Positions 1 through 9,911 of a stretch of DNA of 64,000 bases are shown here, piece by piece (position 1 is the first letter of the stretch; each line of letters begins with the position of its first letter). Location of the stretch: assembly GCF_028595325.1 (NCBI RefSeq), contig NZ_JAQQXR010000010.1, positions 62,001 through 126,000 of the forward strand. The letters run 5' to 3'. The stretch is from Janthinobacterium fluminis (lineage in GTDB: Bacteria; Pseudomonadota; Gammaproteobacteria; Burkholderiales; Burkholderiaceae_D). The notes under the pieces were generated by a model. That model ran no database searches. It was not told where the DNA came from and saw only the letters and a program-made list of their open reading frames with translations. The position numbers and the translations under genes were made by a program.

Positions 1-111
1 GGTAACCCTTGGCGCGGAACAGCCGCCGCAGCGAGGACAGGATGTTCGGCTCGTCGTCGACGCACAGCAGCGTCAGGGGCGGCGGCGCCGCCGGCGCGAA
101 TGGGGCTACGG

Positions 112-115
<4 letters not shown>
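1..115 (-). CDS. Response regulator receiver protein, N-terminal fragment
   Basis: Only the first 38 residues lie in the window; the gene runs off the left edge. After a Pro/Ala-rich lead of about 13 residues the sequence reads LTLLCVDDEPNILSSLRRLF, the first beta strand and acidic pocket (DDE at 20-22) of a CheY-like receiver domain. It resembles the receivers of RpfG-type regulators, which usually carry HD-GYP or HDOD outputs, but the output here is not visible. The ATG overlaps the TGA of the upstream histidine kinase gene by four bases, so the two are probably translationally coupled and form a kinase/regulator pair. Confidence 0.85.
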
Positions 116-1611
<1,496 letters not shown>

Positions 1612-1626
1612 GCGGCGCGTCCCCCT

Positions 1627-2475
1627 TCAGCCGACCAGGATCTGGCTCATGTCCTGGAACGCCAGTTCCGTGTCGCGGAACAGTTCCAGGAACACCTCGT
1701 CGCTCAGCGCCAGCGTGCGCCAGACCCGCTGCGACAGCGGCGGCACCAGGTCGTCCTCCTGGCCGGACAGGTCGAGGGCGTGGGCCAGGATGTTGGCCAC
1801 GTGGATGGTCAGCGGCAGCGAGACGACGTCCTGCTCGCGCAACTCGTGGTGCAGGGCGACGGCGCTCTGTATGGCGGCGGGAAATTTCCAGTAGGCGGCC
1901 AGCGCGCTGCCGACGGCGGCGTGGTCGAGGCCGAAGACGGCGCGCTCGGCCTCGGCGCTGCCGCAGTCGTGCTGGCGGCGCCAACTGGCCACTTCCTCGT
2001 ACTGGGCCGGGAAGCGGGTTGCCAGCACCAGCGTGCCGAGGTCGTGCAGCAGGCCGGCCGTGAACGCCGTCTCGGCGTTCTGGCGCAGCCGCGGCGCCAG
2101 CGCCTTGGCGGCGACGGCCGTGGCCACGGAATGGCGCCAGAAGCATTGGAAGTCGAAGCGGTTGCCCGGCAGCGGCGCGATGCCGCCCGTCACCGAGCAG
2201 GCCGTGACGAGGGTGCGGATGCTGTGGAAGCCGAGCACGGCGATGGCTTGCTGGATCGACGTCACCTTCGATTGCATGCCGTAGAACGAGGAGTTGGCCA
2301 GGCGCAGCGTTTTCGCCGTCAAGGACTGGTCCAGGGTGATCTTGTCGGCCAGCAGGTGCACGTCGATGTCTTCCTGTTCCATGGTCGACAGCAATTCGAT
2401 GACGACCACGGGCAGCGACGGCAGGTCGTGGATGCGCTTGATGATGTCTTCGATGGCGACGGCGGGCATGGTCAT
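1627..2475 (-). CDS. HDOD domain protein
   Basis: 282 residues, almost entirely an HDOD domain (about 10-210), the HD-related fold found in bacterial signalling proteins, usually without demonstrated enzymatic activity. Typical features are LPSLPVVVIELL near the start, SLTAKTLRLANSSFYG at about 50-65 and the helix AIAVLGFHSIRTLV. An HD-like pair (WRHSVATAVA and LLHDLG) persists, so residual metal binding is conceivable. The ATG overlaps the stop of the 107-residue gene upstream by four bases, and the kinase follows 15 bp downstream. Its place between a kinase and a cyclic-di-GMP enzyme suggests a relay or output adaptor (inference). Confidence 0.88.
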   Translation of the reverse strand: MTMPAVAIEDIIKRIHDLPSLPVVVIELLSTMEQEDIDVHLLADKITLDQSLTAKTLRLANSSFYGMQSKVTSIQQAIAVLGFHSIRTLVTACSVTGGIAPLPGNRFDFQCFWRHSVATAVAAKALAPRLRQNAETAFTAGLLHDLGTLVLATRFPAQYEEVASWRRQHDCGSAEAERAVFGLDHAAVGSALAAYWKFPAAIQSAVALHHELREQDVVSLPLTIHVANILAHALDLSGQEDDLVPPLSQRVWRTLALSDEVFLELFRDTELAFQDMSQILVG

Positions 2476-2795
2476 CCGTTCTGGCGGTAGGTGGTCAGCA
2501 GTTGCAGCAGCATCGCCGTGGCCTCGTCGTCGCCGTGCTTGCGGAACAGGCGCTGCAGGCGCTGCAGCTGCTGGGTGCGGCGCAGCGCCAGCGCGGCCGG
2601 GTCCGGCGCCTCGGCGGCGGCGCCGACCACGTCGCAGGCTTCGACGCCGCGGCGGCGCAGCGAGTTCAGGTTGGCCTCCGTCAGCGTGGCGCCGCCCGGC
2701 AGCAGCACGCCGCCGTGGGCGTCGACGAGGTCGCCGGCGAGCACCATGCCGGCGCGGGCGTCGTCGAGGGCGATGCGTTGGCCGGCCGCGCTCAT
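2472..2795 (-). CDS. Small protein of the signalling operon, resembles the module preceding HD-GYP domains
   Basis: 107 residues. The N-terminal half (IALDDARAGMVLAGDLVDAHG, then LLPGGATLT and LRRRGV) has the pattern A-x-x-GM-x-LA-x-D-x-x-D-x-x-G-x-LL-x-x-G-x-x-LT seen in the short beta-rich segment ahead of many HD-GYP phosphodiesterases. The C-terminal half is a charged Gln/Leu/Arg-rich helix. There is no catalytic domain, so it appears to be a free-standing accessory or adaptor for the HDOD protein. Four-base overlaps at both ends (with the LOV-EAL gene and the HDOD gene) make it a coupled member of the operon. The family link comes from pattern memory and is moderate. Confidence 0.7.
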   Translation of the reverse strand: MSAAGQRIALDDARAGMVLAGDLVDAHGGVLLPGGATLTEANLNSLRRRGVEACDVVGAAAEAPDPAALALRRTQQLQRLQRLFRKHGDDEATAMLLQLLTTYRQNG

Positions 2796-5734
2796 GGGGC
2801 GAACTCGCAGCGGCTCAGCGTGATCAGGCTGCCGCGCGAGGCCGAGGTCGCGCCCATCGGGTAGATGGCGATCGTGTACTGGCCGCCCTCGATTTCGGCG
2901 ACGTGGGTGGCGGCGCCGGTGGGCATGGCGCCGCCGGGGAACAGGTCCGGCAGGACGCAGCTGGCCTCGTTGCCGAGCAGGGCGCCGGCGCGGCGGAACA
3001 GGGTTTCGGCGGCCGCGTTGATGAAGGCGATCATGCCGTCGTCGTCCATGCCGATGACGGGCAGGGGCAGGAATTGCAGCAGTTCGCGGGCGATGTTCAG
3101 GCTGATCTCGTCGCGGCTGATCTGCTGCTGCTTTTGCCGCAGCAACTCCTCCATTTTGCGGTTGGCCGAGGCCAGCTCGTGGTTGGCGGTGCGCACTTCC
3201 AGGTTCAGGCGCTCGTTCTCGTCGGAGATTTCCTTGAGGCGGAAGGCGTCGGCGATGTGGCCGCGCAGCAATTCGTCCTCCCAGGGCTTGGTGAGGAATT
3301 TATAGATGGCGCCCTCGTTGACGGCGTCGGTGACCGATTGCAGTTCGGTGTAGCCGGAGAGCATGATGCGTATCGTGTCCGGATACAACTGCTTGGCCGC
3401 GCGCAGGAAGTCGGCGCCTATCATGCCGGGCATGCGCTGGTCGGAGACGATGACGTCGACCTCTTGCTGGGCCAGCAAGTCCAGGCCCTCCTGGCCGCTG
3501 TTGGCGGTGAAGATCTGGTAGTCGTCGCGGCGCAGCAGGCGTTTCAGCGAGGCGACGATGTTTTGCTCGTCGTCGACCAGCAGCAGGGTGCGCTTTTGCT
3601 TCTGGACGCGCAGCAGGTGGGCGGGCAGGCGGCGCGGCTCGGCCAGCAGGGCGTCGATGTCGTGCGGCGCCATCGGCGGGGCGAAGAAATAGCCCTGGAT
3701 CAGGTCGCACATATTGCGCCGCAGGAAGTCGCACTGGGCCTCCGTCTCGACGCCCTCGGCGGCGACCTGGACGCCCAGGTTGTGCGCCATCGAGATGATG
3801 GTCTTCGACAGGGCGGCGTCGTCGATGTCGGTGACGATGTCGCTGATGAAGGCGCGGTCTATCTTCACCAGGTCGAAGGGGAATTGCTTGAGGATGCTCA
3901 GCGAGGAGTAGCCGGTGCCGAAGTCGTCCAGCGTCACGCTGACGCCCAGCGCCTTGAGCTGGGCCAGGCTGTAGTCGCTGGCGCGGGTGTCCTGGAGCAA
4001 GGCCGCCTCGGTGATTTCCAGGCTCAGCGCGGCGGCGCCGAGGCCGAATTCCTTCAGCGCGGCGGCCACCGTGCCGGCCAGCTGGCGGTCGCGGAACTGG
4101 TGCGGCGTGACGTTGATGGCCACCTTGATGCCGTCGCGGCCGGCCTCGCGCCAGGCCCGCATGTCCTGGCAGGCGCGCCGCAGCACCCAGGCGCCGATCG
4201 CGCCGATCAAGCCGCTGTCCTCGGCCAGCGGGATGAAGTCGCGCGCCGACAGGCGCCCCAGCGTCGGGTGTTGCCAGCGCACCAAGGCCTCCAGGCTGGC
4301 GATGTGGCCGGTCTGCAGGTCGGCCAGCGGCTGGTACATCAGTTGCAGCTCGTCGCCGGCGATGGCTTGCCGCAGCGCCGCCTCCAGCGCGATGCGTTCC
4401 TGGGTGCGCTGGTTCATCGCCGGCTCGAAGAACTGGACCTTGCCGCCGCCCTCTTCGCGGGCGCGCGCCAGCGCCATGTCGGCGTAGCGCAGCAGCGTGG
4501 CGGCGTCGGCGCCATCCTGCGGGTGCAGCGCGACGCCGATGCTGCAGACGGCGTGCATGCTGTGGCCGTCGAGCGTGAAGGCGCTGCCCAGGCAGGCGAA
4601 CAGGGTGTCGCAGACGGCGGCGATGTCGGCGGCGCCGGCGGCGCCCAGGACGATCAGGAATTCGTTGCCGTGGCGCGACACTGTGCGGGCCGGGCCGACG
4701 CCGCCGAGCAGGCGCGCGGCCGCGTCGCGCAGCAACTGGTCGCCGGCCGCGTGGCCCAGGCTGGCGTTGACGAGGTCGACGTTGTCGATGCCCAGGCACA
4801 GCACGGCGACGTTGCCGGCGCCGCCGGCCGCGTCGGCGATGGCTTGCTCCAGGCTGGCGCGGAACAGCGGGCCCTTGGGCAGGCCCGTCAGCTCGTCGTG
4901 GTCGGCGCGGAAGGCCAGTTGCTCCTCGTTGCGCTTGAGGGCGGTGACGTCGTTGACGATGCCGATATAGTGGGTGATGTCGCCGCGCTCGTCGGGCACG
5001 GGCGAGATCAGCAGCTCGTTCCAGAACAGCGTGCCGTCCTTGCGGTAGTTGCGCAGCACCACGCGGGCGCTGCTTCTCGTGTCGAGGGCCTGGCGCACGG
5101 CGGCGATGCCGGGCTGTTCGCGGTCGTCGTTTTGCAGGAAGCGGCAGTTGCGGCCCATGATGTCGATCGGCTCGTAGCCGCTGATGCGGCAGAACGCCGG
5201 GTTGGCGTACATGATGGGCAGCGAGGCTTGGCTGGCGTCGCAGATCAGCACGCCGTTCAGGGCCGCCGCCAGCGCCCGGTTCGACAATTGCAGCATGTCT
5301 TGCAACTGGCGCCGCGGCTCCAGGTCGCTGACCCACCACAGCTGGTAGGCGGGGCGGCCGGCCTCGTCGCCGATGCAGTAGCTGGAGATGTGCGCCCAGT
5401 TCAGCGTGCCGCCGCGGCGGATCAGGCGCACGTCGCGCCTGGCGTTGGCGCCGGGCTGGGCCAGCAGCGCGGCCGTGTCGCCCTGCAGGGCGGCGCCGTC
5501 GTCGGACACCATGCGCCGCGTGAAATGTTTGCCGATCAATTCGGCTTCGGTGAAGTCGAGCAGCTTGCACATGCGCTCGTTGGCGTGCAGGAAGAAACCG
5601 TCGAGGTCGAGGTGGGCGATGCCGACGGGCGCCTGTTTGAAGCTGGCCAGCAGGCCGGCATGGTCGGCACCCTGGGCGGACGGGCGCGGCGCGGCCAAAG
5701 GCGCTTCAGCGGCTTGCTTCTGGTGTGAGTCCAT
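2792..5734 (-). CDS. PAS-LOV-GGDEF-EAL-REC-PAS protein, probable blue-light and phosphorylation responsive cyclic-di-GMP phosphodiesterase
   Basis: 980 residues from the ATG at 5734 (a TTG one codon upstream is possible). Order: PAS about 25-140; a LOV-type PAS about 150-272 with GRNCRFLQ at 194-201 (photoreactive Cys197), the flavin-contacting Asn229 (NYRKDG) and Asn239 (FWN); a degenerate GGDEF about 280-435 whose signature is RHGNE at 354-358, so cyclase activity is unlikely; EAL about 445-695 with EAL at 482-484, EITEAAL and DDFGTGYSSL intact, so phosphodiesterase activity is likely; a receiver about 715-830 (Asp765); and a C-terminal PAS. The usual LOV glutamine in the last strand is Val260 (YIGIVNDVT). 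First gene of the operon; 13-bp direct repeats lie just upstream. Linking light, kinase input and cyclic-di-GMP turnover is inference. Confidence 0.9.
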   Translation of the reverse strand: MDSHQKQAAEAPLAAPRPSAQGADHAGLLASFKQAPVGIAHLDLDGFFLHANERMCKLLDFTEAELIGKHFTRRMVSDDGAALQGDTAALLAQPGANARRDVRLIRRGGTLNWAHISSYCIGDEAGRPAYQLWWVSDLEPRRQLQDMLQLSNRALAAALNGVLICDASQASLPIMYANPAFCRISGYEPIDIMGRNCRFLQNDDREQPGIAAVRQALDTRSSARVVLRNYRKDGTLFWNELLISPVPDERGDITHYIGIVNDVTALKRNEEQLAFRADHDELTGLPKGPLFRASLEQAIADAAGGAGNVAVLCLGIDNVDLVNASLGHAAGDQLLRDAAARLLGGVGPARTVSRHGNEFLIVLGAAGAADIAAVCDTLFACLGSAFTLDGHSMHAVCSIGVALHPQDGADAATLLRYADMALARAREEGGGKVQFFEPAMNQRTQERIALEAALRQAIAGDELQLMYQPLADLQTGHIASLEALVRWQHPTLGRLSARDFIPLAEDSGLIGAIGAWVLRRACQDMRAWREAGRDGIKVAINVTPHQFRDRQLAGTVAAALKEFGLGAAALSLEITEAALLQDTRASDYSLAQLKALGVSVTLDDFGTGYSSLSILKQFPFDLVKIDRAFISDIVTDIDDAALSKTIISMAHNLGVQVAAEGVETEAQCDFLRRNMCDLIQGYFFAPPMAPHDIDALLAEPRRLPAHLLRVQKQKRTLLLVDDEQNIVASLKRLLRRDDYQIFTANSGQEGLDLLAQQEVDVIVSDQRMPGMIGADFLRAAKQLYPDTIRIMLSGYTELQSVTDAVNEGAIYKFLTKPWEDELLRGHIADAFRLKEISDENERLNLEVRTANHELASANRKMEELLRQKQQQISRDEISLNIARELLQFLPLPVIGMDDDGMIAFINAAAETLFRRAGALLGNEASCVLPDLFPGGAMPTGAATHVAEIEGGQYTIAIYPMGATSASRGSLITLSRCEFAP

Positions 5735-5744
5735 CAAGCTATCC

Positions 5745-5796
5745 GATCTTTACAGAGGATCTTTACAGAGGATCTTTACAGAGAATCTCTACAGCG
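5745..5796. repeat. 13-bp direct repeats upstream of the LOV-EAL operon
   Basis: Three perfect copies of GATCTTTACAGAG (5745-5757, 5758-5770, 5771-5783) and a fourth degenerate copy (5784-5796). The array begins 11 bp upstream of the ATG at 5734, so it sits in the leader or core promoter of the signalling operon. It could be an iteron-like binding site, a leader structure, or a slippage product that sets spacing to the ribosome binding site. Confidence 0.85.
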
Positions 5797-5962
5797 CCGA
5801 CGTCGGTGCGCCGGTCATGGCGCGAATTTATTATACGGCGAAAGATTGCATTTTCTGTCGCCACGGAACTTTTTTTGCGCGCGCCCCGAGTGTGCGGCAG
5901 CGTACGGAAGGGCGGGGGCCTTAGGCGCAGGCTGGAAGCACTTACTTGAGGGGGGAGGCAGT

Positions 5963-6517
5963 ATGGCAAGCATTGTTGCGGGACATTTCGAATTGCAGGA
6001 GCAAGTCGAGGCGGCGCGCGCCGCGCTGACGCGGGCCGGTTTCGCCGAGGGCCGCATCAGCGCCTTCTATGTCAACCAGCCCGGCCAGCACGACGTCTAC
6101 GAGCTGGGCGGCGACCGCGCGCGGTCGCCGGGCGCCAAGGAGACGCCGGAGGGCGTTGGCCGGGGCGTGCTGGCCGGCGGCGTCGTCGGCGCCGCCCTCG
6201 GCGCGGCCAGCGCCGTCGTCACGGGGCCGGTCGGGCCGGTGCTGGGCGCGCTGCTGGGCGCCCACGTCGGTTCCTTGTACAGCCTGCACAGCATGAAGGA
6301 GGCGGGCGCGCCCGAGCGCGGCGATGAAAACCGCCTGGCGCCGCGCCGGCCGGGCATGCTGCTGGCCGTCCAGGCCGACGATGCGCGGCAGCGGGCGCGG
6401 GCGCTGGCCTTGCTGCGCGACCTGGGCGCCGCGAACATCGAGCAGGCGGAAGGTGCCATCGTCGACGGCGACTGGGGCGATTTCGACCCCCTCAGCGTGC
6501 CCGTGCCGGCGCGCTGA
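5963..6517 (+). CDS. Glycine-zipper protein of unknown function
   Basis: 184 residues, with a strong ribosome site (GGGGGAGG at 5951-5958) five bases before the ATG. Residues 1-60 look like an alpha/beta fold (VAGHFELQEQVEAARAAL, then FYVNQPGQHDVYELGGD). Residues about 70-105 form a Gly/Ala-rich hydrophobic hairpin with glycine-zipper spacing, likely inserted in or lying on the membrane. Residues 125-175 form a second alpha/beta segment (GMLLAVQADD through LRDLGAANIEQAEG). The layout recalls general-stress proteins in which soluble repeats flank a glycine zipper. No enzyme motif is visible. Confidence 0.8.
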   Translation: MASIVAGHFELQEQVEAARAALTRAGFAEGRISAFYVNQPGQHDVYELGGDRARSPGAKETPEGVGRGVLAGGVVGAALGAASAVVTGPVGPVLGALLGAHVGSLYSLHSMKEAGAPERGDENRLAPRRPGMLLAVQADDARQRARALALLRDLGAANIEQAEGAIVDGDWGDFDPLSVPVPAR

Positions 6518-6707
6518 GCGGCGCGGCCGCCGCTTGCGGCCCCCTTTGAGGCCGAATAAATTGCCCACTTTAAAGGCTTTTTTTTCGGTATGATCTTGTT
6601 AGTATAAAACGATACCTTGCCACCGGCCCACGCCAGATCCATTGTGCCGCTGCCCGGAGTGCATCTGCCGGAAGAATGCTAACGAGTATTGATAGGGGGA
6701 CGCGTCA

Positions 6708-7055
6708 ATGACACAAGCATGGGTGGTTCTGACCAGGGTGGACGGGCGCGACGTATCGGCGCCGTCCGAGGCGCAACTGGCGGCGGCGCTGGCGGACGTG
6801 TACCGCGGCGCCGACGGTGGCGCGCGCGCCGCCGTGCTGCGCTTCGGCTATGACGACGGCCTGATGTACGAGGTCGAGGTCAGCGGCAGCGGCGACGTCC
6901 GCTTCGAGGAGTGGTCGGACCGCGATTGCGAGATTGCGCTGGCCAGCCCGAAGCGGATGGCGGCGCTGAGCCAGCAGGACGCGCTGCAGTTGTGGACGTG
7001 GCTGGCGCAACGCCAGGTGGCGAAGATCCGCAGCCAGCCGTGGCAGACGGCCTAG
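6708..7055 (+). CDS. Hypothetical protein, 115 residues
   Basis: Not recognised. Small acidic cytoplasmic protein with no signal peptide or membrane segment. It begins MTQAWVVLTRVDGRDVSAPS, has a central FGYDDGLMYEVEVSGSGD that looks like a beta meander, and ends in a helical W-rich tail (LWTWLAQRQVAKIRSQPW). A ribosome site (ATAGGGGGACG) precedes the ATG. It converges with the universal stress protein gene (11 bp between stops). The coding call rests on start context, codon bias and length. Confidence 0.7.
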   Translation: MTQAWVVLTRVDGRDVSAPSEAQLAAALADVYRGADGGARAAVLRFGYDDGLMYEVEVSGSGDVRFEEWSDRDCEIALASPKRMAALSQQDALQLWTWLAQRQVAKIRSQPWQTA

Positions 7056-7066
7056 CGGGCTGTCCT

Positions 7067-7930
7067 TTAATGGGCCATCAGCACGGGCAGGGGCATGCTT
7101 TCCAGCACCGTGCGGGTGACGCCGCCGAGGATGGTTTCACGAAAGCGCGAGTGGCCGTAGGCGCCCATCACCAGCAGGTCGGCCGCGACGTCGGCCGCGT
7201 GCGACAGCAGGGTTTCGCCGATGGCGCCGGAGCGGCGCAGCGCGCCGTGGCGCGGCGACTGGCGCAGCACCACGTTGCTGGCGACGCCGTGGCGCCGCAG
7301 GTAGAGGGCGATGTCGGCGCCGGGGTGGGGGCCGTGGGCGACGGCGTTCTGCTCGGCGTCGAGGACGACGATGTGCACGCCGGCCGCGCGCCGCAGCAGC
7401 GGCAGTGCGGCGCTGACGGCGCGGCTGGCCTCGCGGCTGGCGTTCCAGGCGATCAGCACCTGGCGCGGCGGCGCCACCGCGGGGCCGGCGTAGGGCACGA
7501 CCAGCACGGGCCGGCCGGCGTGGATCACGACATAGGCGGGAAAATCGTTCATCACGGCCGTCGACGGCTGCGCCGGGTTCAACTGGCCGATGACCACCAG
7601 GTCGGCGTAGCGCGCCAGCAGGCTGATGCCGCCGCCGGCTTCATCGTCGACGACGCGCTGTTCGAAGTCGGCGCCGCCCAGCGCCGCCATGTGGCGCTCG
7701 AAGCCGGCCAGGGCGTGGCCGGCGCGCTCGCGCAAAAAGCGCAGGTGCAGGGCCAGGTTCGGGTCTTCCTCGCTGCTGGTGATGTTTTGGTAGAGGAAGC
7801 GCGACACGCCCGTCAGCGCCACGCCGATCAGGTGGCCGCCCTCGCTGCCGGCGATGGCGGCGGCGACGTCGATGCGCGCGCCGACGCGGGCGCTGTCGTC
7901 GATATGCACCAGCACGGTTTTATAGGCCAT
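7067..7930 (-). CDS. Tandem universal stress protein (UspA family)
   Basis: 287 residues with two Usp domains, about 1-145 and 150-287. The second keeps the ATP-binding signature G-x2-G-x9-G-S/T-like run GAYGHSRFRETILGGVTRTV near the C-terminus; the first is more diverged (MAYKTVLVHIDD start, VVIGQLNP at its end). Such tandem proteins bind nucleotide and act in survival during starvation, oxygen limitation or membrane stress. Divergent from phaB across 178 bp, so the two may be co-regulated in the stationary phase (inference). Confidence 0.92.
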   Translation of the reverse strand: MAYKTVLVHIDDSARVGARIDVAAAIAGSEGGHLIGVALTGVSRFLYQNITSSEEDPNLALHLRFLRERAGHALAGFERHMAALGGADFEQRVVDDEAGGGISLLARYADLVVIGQLNPAQPSTAVMNDFPAYVVIHAGRPVLVVPYAGPAVAPPRQVLIAWNASREASRAVSAALPLLRRAAGVHIVVLDAEQNAVAHGPHPGADIALYLRRHGVASNVVLRQSPRHGALRRSGAIGETLLSHAADVAADLLVMGAYGHSRFRETILGGVTRTVLESMPLPVLMAH

Positions 7931-8108
7931 CGTCCGCCCCTTTTGTACGAATCGCCCTTCATCTTACCGGAAATTGCGCGCGGCCGATGTGTGTCGCAAC
8001 AAGGGGCCGCCGGCGCCGCGTTTGATGTACCACAATATCGACTGCGGACGCAACTCTTAGACTAGATTTTCAATTGCAAAAACGACAATCTTCAGCAAGG
8101 GAGCGAAC

Positions 8109-8855
8109 ATGAACGACAAGAAAGTGGCATTGGTGACGGGCGGCATGGGCGGCTTGGGGACGGCGATTTGCCGCAGATTGTATACGGCCGGTTATCGGGT
8201 GGCGGCGAGCTATTCGCCGGGCAATGAACGGGCCCAGCACTGGATCGAGGCGCAAAAGGACGACGGTTTCCGTTTCAGCGCTTACAAGGTCGACGTGGCC
8301 GACTATGCGGAATGCGAATGGATGATGCAGAAGTTGCTGGCCGAAATGGGGCGCATCGACGTGCTGATCAACAACGCCGGCATCACGCGCGACCAGAGCA
8401 TGCGCAACCTGAAGCCGGAGGATTGGACGGCCGTGCTGCGCACCAACCTCGACAGCGTCTTCAACGTGAGCAAGCAGGTGTTGGAGCCGATGCTGGCGCA
8501 GAAATGGGGACGTATCATCAATATTTCCTCCGTCAATGGCCAGAAGGGCGCTTTCGGACAATGCAATTATTCGGCCGCGAAGGCCGGCGTGCACGGCTTC
8601 ACGAAGTCGCTGGCGCTGGAGCTGGCGCGCCACGGCATCACCGTCAACACCGTGTCGCCCGGTTATTTGCGCACGCCGATGGTGACCAAGGTGCCGGGCG
8701 AGATCATGGCCGGCAAAATCCTGCCGCAGATTCCGGTCGGGCGCCTCGGCGAGCCGGACGAGGTGGCCGCGCTGGTGGCGTATCTGACATCGGACGAGGC
8801 GGCCTTCGTGACGGGGGCGAACATCGCCATCAACGGCGGCCAGCACATGAGCTGA
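8109..8855 (+). CDS. phaB: Acetoacetyl-CoA reductase (NADPH), PHB synthesis
   Basis: 248-residue classical SDR. It reduces acetoacetyl-CoA to (R)-3-hydroxybutyryl-CoA, the monomer for polyhydroxybutyrate. Visible: cofactor loop TGGMGGLG at 10-17, NNAG at 88-91, catalytic Ser140, Tyr154 and Lys158 (YSAAK), and the PhaB-type stretches SYSPGNERAQHW and ITRDQSMRNL. Length matches the family. The ribosome site AAGGGAG lies about 8 bp before ATG. phaA and phaC are not in the window, but two phasin-type proteins are, which supports a PHA-storing organism. FabG is the alternative; the PhaB-specific segments favour PhaB. Confidence 0.95.
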   Translation: MNDKKVALVTGGMGGLGTAICRRLYTAGYRVAASYSPGNERAQHWIEAQKDDGFRFSAYKVDVADYAECEWMMQKLLAEMGRIDVLINNAGITRDQSMRNLKPEDWTAVLRTNLDSVFNVSKQVLEPMLAQKWGRIINISSVNGQKGAFGQCNYSAAKAGVHGFTKSLALELARHGITVNTVSPGYLRTPMVTKVPGEIMAGKILPQIPVGRLGEPDEVAALVAYLTSDEAAFVTGANIAINGGQHMS

Positions 8856-8887
8856 GCCGTCCCGCGCAGCTTCCGGCCCTGCCACCC

Positions 8888-9268
8888 TCAAGGGCCTGGC
8901 CTGCCGGCCTTTTCCATGCGCGTCTGGCAGGCGATGCACAAGCGCGCCTCGGGGCGGGCGTCCAGCCGCGATATGCCGATGTGCTCGCCGCAATACTCGC
9001 ACAGGCCGTAACTGCCGTCGGCGAACTTGGCCAGTGCGTGCTTGACGGTGCGCAGCTGCGCGGCCTTCAATTCGCCCGCTTCGCTGACCAGCTGGTTGAG
9101 CGTGCGCAGGCTGGCGTTGTCGGCCGGCGAAGCCTCGATTTCGCTGGCCGCGTCGGCGCCCAGGCCGGCGCTGGCGACGTCGTCCTCCAGCTGGCGCAGC
9201 AGGGCGTCCCTGCGCCGCGCCAGCAGGGTTTGTAGCCGAGAAATTTGTGCCGCGTCCAGTCCGTTCAT
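8888..9268 (-). CDS. TraR/DksA family zinc-finger protein
   Basis: 126 residues: an N-terminal helical hairpin (about 5-85) and a C-terminal four-cysteine zinc finger, CEYC-x17-CIAC, at about 90-115. This is the DksA/TraR layout, in which the protein enters the RNA polymerase secondary channel and changes initiation at rRNA, amino-acid and stress promoters. The coiled-coil tip carries DAASEIEASPADNA rather than the DxxDxA of E. coli DksA, so it is probably a paralogue rather than the principal DksA. Converges with phaB. Confidence 0.88.
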   Translation of the reverse strand: MNGLDAAQISRLQTLLARRRDALLRQLEDDVASAGLGADAASEIEASPADNASLRTLNQLVSEAGELKAAQLRTVKHALAKFADGSYGLCEYCGEHIGISRLDARPEARLCIACQTRMEKAGRPGP

Positions 9269-9401
9269 CGCCGCTCCGCCCGGATGTGCTTATCCCCCCG
9301 ATGGTAGCGGAGCGGGGCGCCGCCGGCTTGAGGTACTTGAAGGGATTCGATTGAGCCAGCTCACGATGTCGCCCGCGCGGCTTCGGCCGGGCTGCGCCGT
9401 G

Positions 9402-9890
9402 TCAGTTGGCCGGCTCGACCCTGTCCTTCTTCAAGTCGGCGATGTGGCTGCGCATCTGTTCCAATGCGTCGACCACGCCGTCGGCCTTGCCGGCGACGAC
9501 GGCGCCGGCCAGCGCCAGCAGGTCGGCGCCGAGGGCGAGCAAGTCTTTCAATTTGCCGATCTTGGCGATTTTTTGCCGGGCCGCCTCGGTCAGTTCGATC
9601 ACGCTGCGCTGCGACGCGCCCAGCCCCCGCAGCGCATAGCCGCCGGCGTCGAGGTAGAGCTCGTTGGCGCGCTGGCGCAGGCTGACCTCGGCGTCGAACA
9701 TGCTTTGCGCCTCGGCCTGGCTGAGCGCCATTTCCAGGCCGGCCGGCGCCTTGCCGCCCAGCGGACGCTGGCGGGTCGCCAGCATCACGCGCGCGTGCAG
9801 CGCGTCGGCGGCGGCCGACAGGCTGTCGGCCAGTTGCTCGACCTGGCTGGCGTCGGCCAGCGCCGGATCTTTCCTGTCTTGCTGGGACAT
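9402..9890 (-). CDS. Hypothetical helical protein, 162 residues
   Basis: Not recognised. A soluble, largely helical protein with two heptad-like regions (about 15-80 and 95-160) and a central Ala/Leu/Gly-rich segment LKDLLALGADLLALAGAVVAG (about 117-137) that could lie against a membrane. It follows the lipoprotein gene by 21 bp on the same strand, so the two probably form an operon and act together. Confidence 0.7.
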   Translation of the reverse strand: MSQQDRKDPALADASQVEQLADSLSAAADALHARVMLATRQRPLGGKAPAGLEMALSQAEAQSMFDAEVSLRQRANELYLDAGGYALRGLGASQRSVIELTEAARQKIAKIGKLKDLLALGADLLALAGAVVAGKADGVVDALEQMRSHIADLKKDRVEPAN

Positions 9891-9911
9891 GCGGCTCTCC
9901 TTGCTGGGTCC

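Noticed and set aside
2294-5728. A 1144-codon plus-strand open frame opposite the LOV-EAL gene
   Set aside because: Low-complexity shadow of a well-supported multi-domain gene; no start context and no homology-like motifs.
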